64,000 bases of DNA, taken from positions 1,240,001-1,304,000 of the forward strand of contig JAACJK010000220.1 of NCBI GenBank assembly GCA_013368325.1. Reading direction: 5' to 3'. The first letter of the stretch is position 1; every line of letters starts with the position of its first letter. This document shows positions 11,114 to 22,171 of this stretch, piece by piece. Made by a program: the position numbers and the translations under genes. The DNA comes from Ephemerocybe angulata (taxonomy: Eukaryota; Basidiomycota; Agaricomycetes; Agaricales; Psathyrellaceae). The notes under the pieces were generated by a model. The model worked only from the letters and a program-made list of their open reading frames with translations. It had not been told where the DNA came from and did not search any database.

Positions 11114-11420
11114 ACGTAGATAGAGCTGTACTTACCTCGTGGAATAGAATCATGCCATAGTTACTGGGCGTTAACTGGAAGGTGTATTTTTTGAAGATGG
11201 TGGGTGTCACGTATGTGTGGGTTAGAGCCTTCAGCACCCACAAGGCTGACCAGTCCAGCGTGCCCGTGCGTTCCTCCCCGTGCCCATTCCCAGCTCCTGC
11301 GGTGTGACAGCTGCATAGGGTAAGATAAAGTATAATTTGCAGGGCTGGTCAAATGACATAAGTGTGCCACTTGGGCGCCTATGATTGTATCTCTTTGAGC
11401 GCTTCTCATGCATCAGTTCT
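11114..11420. other. intergenic region between convergent genes
   Basis: About 307 bp between two 3' ends. It contains one copy of the recurring TGGGCGCC motif at 11372-11379. Nothing else is recognised. Confidence 0.4.
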
Positions 11421-12006
11421 CTAGAGGGTGGTTATCAGAGGGTATGGCCAGAGGCGGAATCCAAGTGTCGCACCCTTTCCTTCAATCATATCCATAGCCT
11501 CCTTAAGCGTCCTCCTCTCTTGCGAGTCCGCAGGCTGGAAGGACATTGACGACAGGGCCTTGTCGATGTTAACGTTCACGGGGATTCCCATAGCTTGAGC
11601 TCGAGCCACAGAGTTGGTTATGTTTTCCCGTATGGTGAGCCCAACCTTATGGATCATTTCTTCCTCTGAAAGCCCTTCCAGGTCCAATCTCATAATCATA
11701 GTCGTGTGAGACAAACGGGCGAATCAGCCTGAGTATAGATAAACAGTGAACTCACTTAGGCCATACACCAAACAGCGCTTCAGCTGTAGCCTTGTCGTAG
11801 TACGGGGCTGCAATTGAAGCGACGTCTATCGCTGAGCTTTGTGTCTCATTCTGACTTTCATGGACCAGTTGGCTCGTGCTGGCAACTTCAACATCAGGAC
11901 GAAGAGCCGAGCCACTAGCGATATTGTTGGTAGGAGTAGAGGGAGAATCAGATTCGCCCGCTTTTCCGGTAACTTTCTTTCCGTGTTTCTTGTTTCGCGA
12001 TGGCAT
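11421..12006 (-). CDS. small unknown protein, 172 aa
   Basis: Two exons, 12006-11756 and 11688-11421, join across a 67-nt intron (donor GTGAGT, acceptor ATGAG) in phase and give 172 aa. I chose the ATG at 12006 because it begins a basic stretch (MPSRNKKHGKK); an upstream in-frame ATG at 12150 would add about 48 more hydrophobic residues and cannot be excluded. The first half is Ser/Thr/Ala rich. The second half is probably helical (LEGLSEEEMIHKVGLTIREN). No known domain is seen. Confidence 0.5.
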
Positions 12007-12491
12007 GGCTTTCGAGATGGAAGTCAGGACCAAGATAGGGAACTTTGAGCAGTAGAGACCAAATGTCGTCAAAGCACAAAGCGCTGGAGTGCCGAGCGCC
12101 CTAGCGTTTGGTAAGAACCACAAATCATAACACGCAAAAGCAGCGACCAAGCTTCAGGACACTAACTTCTCAAATGGCCTTCGGTTTTCTAATGTAGTCT
12201 TATGACAGGCTGTGTGCGAGACATGGGTTCCTTTTCATGGAAGAGATCTTTACGAATACGGGCTGCGGTACTCAGGCTGATAGAGATTTGTATTGAGTGT
12301 TCAGGAAATAAGGGAGAGTCCACTGACTCGAGAATTACTGGATTGGAAGACAACGGACACTAAGGAATTTAGATATGAACTACTTAGATCTTAGATACAG
12401 TGCGATAAATATTTATGAGATACTGCATCTGCTAACTTGAGCTTGAAACGGTGTGTTATTGTAGTTAAGCAATAACGTCGGGTAGGAGGCC
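12007..12491. other. intergenic region, about 485 bp
   Basis: Lies between the start of the 172-aa gene and the stop of the F-box gene, so it should contain the promoter of the former and the terminator of the latter. No specific element is recognised. Confidence 0.4.
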
Positions 12492-13778
12492 TCAGTAAAT
12501 GACTTCCAAAATCGACCTGCGGGTGAGGATGGGCATAACACTCGCATTGAAAACGAACACACGAGCATCCAACTGCTGCTTTGAAGGTGCAACGTGCGTC
12601 GGTAGCTTCAGCCATATCCTAACCTTCTTCAGCTCCGAAAAGCCGTCCTTGTCGCCCAAGATATTATCCAAACCCTGCCAGGATCTGACAAATCTGACTT
12701 GATGGAAGAGGAAACGCAAGAATTTTTCAATATCGCTGGGTGTCAAATGGTGAAGAGGGTCGTCAAGATCCACCAGGATATTGATGCTTTCCAAGCAGTT
12801 CGCGGACCTTAACCTGGCTATTTGTTGAACAAGCGGCGATGGTATTGTCGGAGATGGCCCGGACAGGAGGAACGGTAGCTGACCAAGGTGTAGGTTGAAT
12901 GTGAGGGTCTTCAACTTGGGAAGGCGTACAAAGTCAAGGAATCCAGAGTGAACTTGAAGTGGAAGTCTCATCGTGCCTGTGAGAGTTCCGGTGGGAATAC
13001 ATATTATCTCATATGTCTCGACGTTGCGGGAGAACGTCTGAAGAGCCCTATGCATCTTGTCGTCATAGGAGCACGAGCGCACTCTCAGCACTACAGGCTG
13101 AGGCACGAGAGCCGCCGCTGCACGGAGGCATTGCAGGGCATCTCCGCACTGACCAACAGACAGGGAACGAAGGGAGTACTTTTCGTCTGTGAGGTGGATT
13201 GCTGGTGGTCCGTCAGATGAAGTGGAAGGGCTGGATGAGAGGGTATGCTTGACGCCATATAGCGTAAGTTCCTTGAGGCGACGGTTCCGGCCAATGAAGG
13301 AGACATCGATATCGCGGATATGCATTAGTGCCAAAGTGGTGAGGTCTGGCTTCGCCAGCAAGTCGTACAGTGCGCTCCTTAATCCTACAGGCAAAGTGAC
13401 CCAGTTCAGGTTGGACTCCACGTCCCCATGGATGGAGATATCGCGGACGTTGACCAGTTGCTTTGGATCGATAACACCCAGGATACTCGAAGATGCCAGA
13501 CTATACCGACGGTCGTGATCAATTCGCATAGTCTGGACGTGTTGATATAGCGATGGGTTCGTTTGTAGAACTTCGTTGAGCCGAGCACAGTTCGGCCCGC
13601 CTAGTTCGAAGCTAACCGTCTGGAAGAGGTTGTGCCGGGTCCGCTGTGACCAGGAGCGGTTCACTCGGCTGAGGCGCTTCTGGGTCTCCTGATCGTCGGG
13701 GAAATAGTCGACGATATTGTCGATCAGCTCCTGCGGCAAGGTACTGGTGTGTTCCATTTGGAGAGTAGTAGAAGACAT
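12492..13778 (-). CDS. F-box protein, 428 aa
   Basis: A single exon of 428 codons from the ATG at 13778. Residues 12 to about 55 (TLPQELIDNIVDYFPDD...SRVNRSWSQRTRHNLF) fit an F-box, the segment that binds Skp1 in SCF ubiquitin ligases. The remainder is a series of hydrophobic beta/alpha units spaced like degenerate leucine-rich repeats (for example LTTLALMHIRDIDVSFI and LKTLTFNLHLGQLPFLL), which usually form the subst­rate-binding part. A second ATG at residue 8 is possible. It differs from the 34, 52, 54 and 61 kb F-box genes, lacking their C-terminal GER signature. It is divergent from the Tim17-like gene, with under 300 bp between them. Confidence 0.85.
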   Translation of the reverse strand: MSSTTLQMEHTSTLPQELIDNIVDYFPDDQETQKRLSRVNRSWSQRTRHNLFQTVSFELGGPNCARLNEVLQTNPSLYQHVQTMRIDHDRRYSLASSSILGVIDPKQLVNVRDISIHGDVESNLNWVTLPVGLRSALYDLLAKPDLTTLALMHIRDIDVSFIGRNRRLKELTLYGVKHTLSSSPSTSSDGPPAIHLTDEKYSLRSLSVGQCGDALQCLRAAAALVPQPVVLRVRSCSYDDKMHRALQTFSRNVETYEIICIPTGTLTGTMRLPLQVHSGFLDFVRLPKLKTLTFNLHLGQLPFLLSGPSPTIPSPLVQQIARLRSANCLESINILVDLDDPLHHLTPSDIEKFLRFLFHQVRFVRSWQGLDNILGDKDGFSELKKVRIWLKLPTHVAPSKQQLDARVFVFNASVMPILTRRSILEVIY

Positions 13779-14066
13779 GTGTTAATGCGGGTGCTAGTGA
13801 AGGGGTGGATTTTGACCTGAACGGTGCCAGCAAAATCAACCCGGACCCGTTGACTTTATAGGATTCCACAAGTCCACAAAGCAATTGTGAGGTGAATCGC
13901 TCATCAAGGTGGTAGAAGCGCAAATCTCGACAAAGAACAGAACGAGAACAAAAGGGAAAGCCCTGTCGGAGCTTGGCTGTCACTGGCAAGCGCCCGAACA
14001 ATTGGCAACACGCACAAGCACCGTCCAAAATTCAAATTTTAAATTTCAGGACCGGCGATCACCGAC

Positions 14067-15168
14067 ATGCCACATAAGCGCCCAGGCAACACCCGTAAGA
14101 CTTCCCACGCTTCGGACCTGCCGAATGCTTGATCCAGCGCATCCGCCGACTTCCCTCCTCCCGCCATCTCGGTCGCCGAATCCCCTTCCCTCCTCCCACA
14201 TACACCAAAAGCAGCCCTTACCTGCATGGAAAAGTCAGCACAGTCGACGTTCATCAACGGCACACTCACAATATGCAAGTCCGTCTTCCTTCGAACACCA
14301 AAAAAACACCCAGAAACGAACTGACATTGCCCTTCGTGTTCAGCTGCGGCGAGTGCCGTCACCGTGGGCCTCTACAACGCCATCGCATGTCGTCCAGCGC
14401 CCATGCTCATCGCTGGCTTCGCGGCGGTTAACAGCGGCGTAACCGCAGCCGGCTTCTTCGGTGAGTCTCGCGTGCGTCTCCGCCGTTGTGTTTTGACTGA
14501 CCCGAGAGAGATAGGTCTACGCGAATTCGTGGTTAGCCCTGTACTCACATACACCGCGCCATGGCCACAATACGCAAGACGGAGAGAAGAACTAGGTGTC
14601 ACAAAATTCGGGAGTGAAGCAGCGTCGACACCATCACCATCCTCATCAGGCGACGCAGCAGTCACAGTGGACACCCTGCGCACGAACAAGCTTCTGGATA
14701 GCGGAATCAGTGGTGCCGCCACAGGTGGACTCGTCCGCGGACTCAGATGTACGTCGCCTCCAACCGTTATGCGAACGTCTCCCAGTACTAACCTCCAATC
14801 CCACTTCCTCAGCTGGCCGAGCCGCTATCCTTCCAGGCGCAGCGATGGCCGGTGTCGCCTGCGTCGCACTCCAATACGCCTACAACCGCGCCACGATGGC
14901 CCGCCTGCGCCTCCTCGCCGCACCCCAACCCGAAGTTGCAGGAGAACCACAGCCCTCCTTCCGCGAACGCATGTTCAGCATATTCGGGGTGTCGCAGATC
15001 TCGGAGGAAGAGTACATCGACAAGCTCAAGAAGACGCGGGATTTGTATCTCAAGAGGATATCGGATTTGGAAAGGATGCATGCGTATGAGGATGCGAAGG
15101 CTGCGGCGCGGCGGGGAGAGCGTCCGAAGAAGGATGATGACTTGGAGGGGAAGGAGGGCGAGAACTAA
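14067..15168 (+). CDS. Tim17-like mitochondrial membrane protein, 276 aa (N-terminus tentative)
   Basis: Well-supported exons are 14344-14460, 14515-14748 and 14813-15168. Their introns have GTGAGT and GTACGT donors and the branch sites CTGAC and CTAAC. They encode small-residue helices rich in Gly and Ala: MLIAGFAAVNSGVTAAGFF, GLREFVVSPVLTY, DSGISGAATGGLVRGL and ILPGAAMAGVACVALQY. This is the pattern of the Tim17/22/23 superfamily of inner-membrane proteins. A charged helical tail follows. I placed two short upstream exons (14067-14094 and 14138-14233), which keep phase and give AWKTAASAV at the junction; this part could be wrong. Membership of the family is inferred from pattern, not from diagnostic residues. 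It may be a translocase relative or a complex I accessory subunit. Confidence 0.6.
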
Positions 15169-15283
15169 AAGAGACCCGGAGCACACCCACGCACATTGCT
15201 ATGATCCTAGACGCTGCTGGAGTACATCTTTTACTATATACCTAATGCTTAATCTCCCTTCCCACCCTCTCAGATCTCACTGT

Positions 15284-16806
15284 CTACGCTGACGCATCTG
15301 GTGTATGGACAGCTTCCTCCTTGACAGTGACAGGGAGTGGGCTGTCCTCCTGCTTTTTCCAGATCTCAAAGACGCCCTTCAGGTCCTTCGACATTCCTCC
15401 AATGACAATGCGCTTTTCGTCCACAAGCATGGTGTTGACCTTGTCAAGAGCTGACGTGACGTTCCCTTGCCACAGCTGCTTGAGGAGGGCACGGCCCTCG
15501 TCGGCTTGCGGGTCGTAGACGAGCTCGTATTGTGTAATAACGCCGAGCATCGTCGTTATCGTCAGGATACGTGCAGCGGAAAACGACCTAAATTGGGGCG
15601 TCAGAAACTAGGATAGTCTGAGGTAGTAATGCAGCGTACATTGCGACGATAGGTCCTTCCGCGACCTTCATGAGCATCATCTCAGCGGTGTTCAGGCCAC
15701 CCCAGACCTTCGACTTTTTCTGTGAGGCGCGTTTCTCGCCGCCGAAGAAGACGCCCAAGCGACCATCGGCGGTACCTGCTGCCAGGACGCCGCTGGGGGA
15801 GAGGGACATGGACATAACGAAGGGCGGGGCGAGGGAGACGCCGGATTCGGGGAGAGTCGTGTCTGTGGAAAGAAAAGGGTACGTAGTTGGTCAAGAATTC
15901 GGGGAGTAGAGAGAGAATGGAAAGAAGAGACGAACCCATTTTAACAGCTGCGATGAGTTCGTCTTTTGTGAAATCGATGTGCTTGATCGTGGTGTCGTAG
16001 CCCGCGGAGACGATATCTTTGGCTCGGTCCCCTATGAAGGAGACAGAGCTGCAGATCTACAAGTGACCGAAGTGAATTGGCGGTATTCAGAGTCTGAAGG
16101 GGGACTTAGGCTCACGCTGTCGTGTTTCTGCTTCAGCTTGGTCACGGCACCCGTGTTCAGGTCGACCGTACCGATGATGCCAGAGTCGAGGCCAAAGGCA
16201 AGATGGCTTTTGTTTCCATTCAGAGAAAGCTTACTGAGACGTAGACGAGTCAGCCGTTTTTTCGTTATGCATGCAGAGAGATGGGGAGTTTCGGGAAAGT
16301 GGAGGAGGGTAGGGTACAGACCTGGTTCACAAGATCGTCCTCGACTTCGCCGACGGTGAGGCTTTTGAGCGCGTCGTCGAGGGTTTGGATCATCTTGGGG
16401 GTGTCCAGTTTGAATTTCGAGATCTGAGGGTGGCCGAGGGTTGCACGGAGGAGGGTTTGTGTGAGCAGATGGCTTCTTCCACCGTTGGTATCTAGGACTC
16501 ACCATTCGTCCATGCGCCACCCAGGCATCTCGGAGCTCCGACCCTGGCCTCTTGAAGCAGATGATCGAGGAAACCTCTCCATCGAGGTTCCGGATAGCCT
16601 TCACGACCTTGTTCGTAGACAGATCGTAGACGCGAAGCGAGCCGTCATCTATCATACGAACCCAAATTTCAATACACCAACCTCTGGTGAAATCTCTTGA
16701 CCAGTAGAGTCTGCGTACCTGATCCAGCGAAGAGATGCGACGCATGTCCGAAGGACAGGGCGGAGATGGGTGCTGGGGTTTTGAAGGTTTCCTGGATCGT
16801 GTACAT
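15284..16806 (-). CDS. WD40 repeat protein, WDR53-like, 365 aa
   Basis: Seven exons: 16806-16719, 16648-16503, 16423-16322, 16229-16116, 16056-15936, 15862-15640 and 15587-15284. All phases agree and give 365 aa. Recognisable WD-repeat strands include SDDGSLRVYDL, SAGYDTTIKHIDF and AAGTADGRLGVFF, as in a small beta-propeller scaffold. Overall size and the single-propeller layout resemble WDR53-type proteins, but the assignment is by general likeness. The C-terminal 60 residues are a charged helix and a Pro/Val/Glu tail. Its stop lies about 115 bp from the stop of the Tim17-like gene, so the two converge. Exon 4 needs the acceptor TAAG at 16230, since the one 4 bases earlier would create a stop. 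Confidence 0.8.
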
Positions 16807-18508
16807 CGTGGGGAGATGAAAGAGGCGCCGCCACGCGAGGCCACGCGCCGCGTAGTACTTTTTCGTCGCGCACGTGGTTTTGGCGCGGCATTTTCCGGGC
16901 GCCTCTTTTGACGAATTAGCGCCCCTTTATCCAGCGCCGTTCCGACGGGCTGCATGATGGAGATAGCGGAAAGGACTCTTAGGCGCCCAACGGATATGAA
17001 AGCGCGTGTCGCTTGGAGCTGGAACAGGGTGTCCCTGTGGAAGGGCCCCAATGGTCTTCAAGTTGGCCCTTCATCCTCAAGTTCCGCCCTGATCCAAACT
17101 AGCGCAATTTCGATCCATTCAGGGTCATTTTATCGTGTCTCGGCGCATTTATGTCTCTGAGGTCAAGTGAGCTCTTGGAGTCGCCACTACCACTGAAAGA
17201 GACTGGATGAGAGCCTCGAGGCAGTAGCCAAGTCGCGCTGGCTGTCAGACCTTGTCCCGGGATAGTATTTTTACTTGTTCGACAGATTGATGGTTACTTG
17301 AAAGCTAGAAGGATGGCTCATTCAGGTCGTTCAGCCCAGCGACCGCCACCCCCGTGTTCCCTTCCACCTCAGAGCGATTGCTACCATCGCCTCATTTCAG
17401 TGTGATAGTGGATGACTTCCCGCCGCATTTAGGATCCTAAACTATTTCTAACGGCCTGTCATCGGAGATTGAAAAATATCTAGCTTTCTGTTTTCTAAAT
17501 CGTCAACCAGCTAGGATTGCAAGACTTGTTGAGAGCAAGGAGAGATCCGTGCGGAAATGTCTCCCGGATAGAGATAGGGGCTGGTACCCTTTTCGGAGCC
17601 GCCTTCTCTTCGAGCACATATACCAACGGTAAACCACTCTCAGTCGCTTACCCAGGCTATAAGTCACAAATAAAGGTCTCCAGTACCCTCGAATCGTCTG
17701 CTTGACACTCGTCAGGTGTTGCCAAGAACTTTGAAGTGATTGATTCGTCCCCATTTGTCTCGCTTAAGTCTAGAAAACACAGTTTGAGTCTGGAGGAGGG
17801 GTAAGTACCCCTCCTCCAGACTAAAATCTAGGAAGGCCTCGAAAATGATGCACTTTGACGTCGGGCCCTTTGCCCGTCCCCAACAGGCAGGAGGTGGAGG
17901 CGGCATTCCGGCTTGATAGGTTTAGAAAATAATTATGGTTTCTAAACAGCGGCGGGAAGTCACCCAGTATGTGATTCCTGAGGGTGCGTGGCTAAGACGG
18001 AAACGCGCATTCTAAATCCGTCCTCCATCACACCCAGGCGCGGCATCGATAAGAACACGGCTCTGTCGGAGGATGGGCCCTTCCTTGTGGTGATCTTTGG
18101 TCAGGATTCCGGCAACATACGCCTTGACCGAGTCGGAAGCTTCGGTGCGGCCTGGGATCACCGTCTACTGCATTGGAAGAGGAGTCATGGGTAGTCGAGT
18201 GCAATCGAGCAGACAAGAATGCAGTCCTATTATCATTGCAGAGCCCCGAATTGAATTATCCAGAATGCGGTTGAGGTGGGAATTGTTCCTGGTCCAAGCA
18301 AGCGAACTTACATCAGCTCTAAGTATCCGGGGCAGCGGTGCTGTGCCGGACGTTTTGCGCGACCATCAGAAAGTCCGCTTTCGAGGCCTTGCGGCGTGTC
18401 GGCGTGTCCACCACATTCATTTGCTCGTTTCATTCTTTCTTCCTTGTCACCGACCAGCAGACCCGGTCCCCACCGCTCCTTTCCTCCCCTCTACCCCAGC
18501 GACCCACG
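16807..18508. other. intergenic region, about 1.7 kb
   Basis: No supported gene. It contains a perfect 17-bp palindrome (17787-17822). A pyrimidine-rich leader from about 18410 to 18500 is probably the transcription start zone of the gene at 18509. A GGCGCCCA motif lies at 16982. Confidence 0.5.
17787..17822. repeat. perfect 17-bp inverted repeat, 2-nt loop
   Basis: AGTCTGGAGGAGGGGTA (17787-17803) is exactly followed, after two bases, by its reverse complement at 17806-17822. As DNA this can extrude a cruciform; as RNA it forms a very stable hairpin. No T run follows and no gene ends here, so I do not call it a terminator. Confidence 0.8.
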
Positions 18509-20300
18509 ATGGCGCAGCAGCAGCAATGTAGAACCCTGCCGACGTCGACGAGGACCGACGAGACCGTCTCGACGACGTTGGTCCCAACATCGGGCATCTT
18601 CACCACGACAGCGCCGCCGACGTTCACCACCCACACGGTTAGCACAGACCTCTGCACCACCAATACGACCGTTACCCCAGCCACATCCGTCTGTGTGCCC
18701 AGCACTTCCACCTCCATCGAAACAATACCAGGTACGTCAGGTCGAGGCGCCTGTTGAATCATTGGATTGTGCTGAGCTTCGAAAACAGGAACAACGGCTG
18801 TGCTTACAACGTCGACCATCATCGAGAGCCTCATAACAAATCGTCTGACGACGACTCTGTTCACCACTACCTGTTCGGTTCCCACCAATGACAACCCAGA
18901 CAACGGAGTTACGACGTCGAATCCTCCCCCAACTTCTACACCCCCTGAAATTACAACAACAACAACGACTTCCTCAACAACCCTTGCCAATGGAAGTGTC
19001 TCCTACTCCACCTATACAGTCACTACCACCTCAACACCCACACCCACCACTCAAAATGACTCGACAACCAAGGACACGAAAAGCAATACGGGCGCTATTG
19101 TTGGCGGTGCTGTCGGAGGGGTCGTTGGGCTCTTAGCCCTTGCCGCCGTGCTCTGGTACTTCTTGTACGCATCCCACCCCTTTCCGTCAAAGAACGTATT
19201 GCTAACCTATCTACAGCAAAAAGTCGTCTCCTAGTAGGTTCGACGACGTATTTGACAAACATGATGACTACGGAAACACACATAACCATCAAGACAAGGG
19301 GCCTCTAACTGATGAAGTCACGGAACCCGTCGGAAAGGGATACCAGTACGGCCTTCTGGGGCACGAAGCGGGGCATGGAGGGAACGCCACTGGTCAAGCG
19401 CCAGGGTTTGGAGGCGGAGGTCAGGAAGCAGGGTACCAGCCTGGGTTCAACGAAACCGGATACCAACCAGGCTTGAACGAGACAGGATACCAGCCAGGAT
19501 TGAACGAAACAGGATACCAGCCGACTGGCGGCAATGAGATAGGATACCAGCCGACTGGCGGCAATGAGATAGGATACCAGCCCAGTGGAAACGAAACCGG
19601 ATACCAAACGCCTGCGGACGGGCTCCATACCCGCAACGGCTCGTTGGCCCCTTTGTTGGGTGCCGTCGGGGGAGCCGCGGCCGGGGCGGCAGTGTACGCT
19701 GCTGCTACCACTTCCTCGCGGCCTTCTTCGAGCGGACGTCCCTCCACAGGTGGTAGCACCCAGGGTTTGCTCGCTCAGAACCAACAGCAGGGCTACGGGT
19801 CCCAGGCATTGAACGCATACCCTCCTCAAGGCCAGGGAGCATACTACGGTACAGAGCCCAGACTCTCGCCCAATCCGAGCGTTGGGTCGTCGGCCTACAG
19901 TCAGCAATCGTACGGCACGCACTCTCAGAACATGTCCATCCCCCTCGTCGCGAGCGCGATTCCCCCCGGCCGCCTCCCTGCGAACTTCGATCCGGAGAAC
20001 CGTTCTGGAAGCCCAGTCAGCATCCAGGAGCAGCGTGTTCTGCAGGTTATCAACCCGGATTCGTCGTACGGAATGCCTGTGGGTGAGCGTGATTCAATGT
20101 TCTCCACTAGTGGCGCTTCGTCGTCGGCTTCTCCTCCTCGTCCTATGGTCGATGGCAAGGGCCGTCCTATCGATTTGAATGGCCAAATGGTGCCGCTTGT
20201 CCATCTTGATGGAGGTCGGTATGAGGAACCGCTTGTCCCCTCGCAGGTGGCTGGAGGGTCGGCTCAGACTGGGCCCCTTCCCCCTGCCTATTCCTCATGA
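18509..20300 (+). CDS. Ser/Thr-rich single-pass membrane protein, 560 aa
   Basis: Three exons, 18509-18731, 18789-19164 and 19217-20300, give 560 aa. Residues 1 to about 175 are extremely Thr/Ser rich, as in O-mannosylated mucin-like ectodomains. A single Gly-rich helix (GAIVGGAVGGVVGLLALAAV) follows at about 180-205, then a 350-residue cytoplasmic tail rich in Gly, Gln, Ser and Pro. No cleavable signal peptide is visible at the start, so membrane insertion may rely on the internal helix. The tail holds a repeat array (19431-19608). Such proteins resemble fungal wall-stress sensors (Wsc/Mid2 type) in layout only; no Wsc cysteine domain is present. It is the upstream partner of a tandem paralogue at 22172 with the same intron phases (1 and 2). 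Confidence 0.8.
19431..19608 (+). repeat. coding tandem repeat, unit GYQP(G/T)...NET
   Basis: Seven degenerate 27-30 nt units beginning GGRTACCA encode repeated GYQPG-L-NET or GYQPTGGNEI. Two adjacent 30-nt units (near 19513 and 19543) are identical, which suggests recent slippage. The units contain the sequon N-E-T, but they lie on the predicted cytoplasmic side. Confidence 0.8.
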
Positions 20301-22171
20301 TAACCCGGATACACGCCAACACCCTCATCTTCCCTTGCATTTTTGTCTTACGCCGCACTCACGTCCAAGTATACCGAAGCGTATTGCATACCTTATTCAT
20401 TCTATTAACGGATTCACTTTCTCCTCTCTCTCGGGCCCTCCTTATTGGTACTTATGTAGCTTCTCTTCTCCTGACCGCCATCTATGTCGAGTTGAGCACC
20501 ATATGTTGACCGCTGGATTCGTTTATCTCTTTCTCTGTCAATCCCTTTCTCCTGGTATATTCGCTGGCCTACTTCTAATCAATTGGACAGGACTAGCATA
20601 CAATAACTAACACAAGGAATACTTTCTTCGGCACCTAACCTGTTCGCTCTCTCGTTACATACCGGACACAGTATGGACTTTCTTTTACTTGTACTCGTCT
20701 TTGTTAGCCTCCTTTCAAGGTTGCTACATGCATACTACTATCCTTACGTTCAAGCATTCGGTTCTCCGTAGCCGTGAACGATGGCCCCACCTCTCCTCTG
20801 CTTTGCTGGCTACCCAGCCTCCCTCCACCCTGACTCCCAAGGCTACTTTAAAGAAAAGTGCGTGACAGCAAACTCGAAGACATCCCTTTCCGTGATCAGA
20901 AAAAGTTAATGAAATCACAACGTCACAGCGCCACTTTTCGATTGTACCTGTGCAGTGACAGCCTCAAGGCTCTCCCTCCAACCTCGATGTTCTCAACTCG
21001 AGGCGCCCAGCGCCATGCTGCAGTGCGCACAGGCACTCCAATTTCAAATACCTCTGGAGCCTATAGCTGCGCGCATGGCTCGCTGCTCTCCGTTGCTTGG
21101 AGCCCAAATGACCCGAGGCCCGAACAAGCCAAGGTATTTGCACACCAAATTTACACACAAAACGGCCTTTGTTTGATCAACAACGACTCTATGCTCCCAC
21201 TGTGCCTTGAATCTTATTCAGTGTTGCGGAGTCGTGACACCGGATCCCGACGCTCCTCTTCTGCTCGCCTCGCTTCAGCCTTGTCTCTTTCGAACGCAAA
21301 CATGGCTCTGATGGCCGTCGCCGCCTGATGGATGGTATTCCGAACTTTTCTCCTGCCCTCCTGCTGTCTGTCTTCCGTCTTGTGCCCATCTGTCTGCTTG
21401 TTGTTCATCTTGAGCTCCCTGGGATCTTCTTCTTGTCTGTCGCGCCTTCTTCCGTTGGAGTCGCCTCCTTTGCTTGGAACTCGACGCGTTTGGGCCTCCT
21501 GCGGACGGAGCGGAGCACGTAGGCTGTTCGGGGCAATCGTGATCATCGCCTCGAATCCTCGACCAACATTAATTGACGGGGCCTGCCTGCCGCCATTCCA
21601 TTTGCTGGCACTGCACAGATTCACGGTGCGTCCTTTGCTGTGTTTATGAGTGCTGGCCCACTCATACTTCTACTGCTACTCCTACGGGGCGTAGACGGAA
21701 CCCCCGGTATCGCTGGCATTCGATACCCGCGTCCCGCCACACCACAAGCCGTGGAGAAAGAAGACACACCTCTCATTTAATCGACAATCCATGCTCTTGG
21801 AGCATCCTCCTACACGAGATCAACAACAATAATATCACGAAACGGAAACGAACGAACGAATAACGATCATATATCATACCATTCAAAAACCTGACTCCCG
21901 CCCTTCTCCTCGTCATTCAATCTGATTCAACTGGCAATATTCAGCACTGCTGTCAATCATCCGCCGCCAAGCATCATACACCATATCACATCGGAGCCAA
22001 CACCTTGTATATCTGTTACCTCACTTAATTCAACTCCCTCGAACGAGCCTAATTTCTGACCTCCTACCCACCTTTACGACACGCCGTCCCCCCGTCCAAC
22101 CTTACTTGAAGGTCGACTTGCACACGCCAACGATCCGAACGGAGGTGCACGACACTATATGAACCAGGGGG
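20301..22171. other. intergenic region between tandem paralogues
   Basis: About 1.9 kb. The first 400 bp should be 3' untranslated sequence and the last several hundred a pyrimidine-rich leader. On the minus strand 21624-21214 a 136-codon frame (charged, with a helical end ATAIRAMFAFERDKAEARR) is open. It reads the complement of a CT-rich leader and I consider it doubtful. A GGCGCCCA motif lies at 21002. Confidence 0.4.

Noticed and set aside
17787..17822. bacterial-style rho-independent terminator
   Set aside because: No T run follows, no gene ends nearby and the DNA is eukaryotic nuclear.
21214..21624. charged 136-codon gene on the minus strand
   Set aside because: It reads the complement of a CT-rich leader, which by itself yields Arg/Glu/Lys-rich frames; there is no start context or partner exon.
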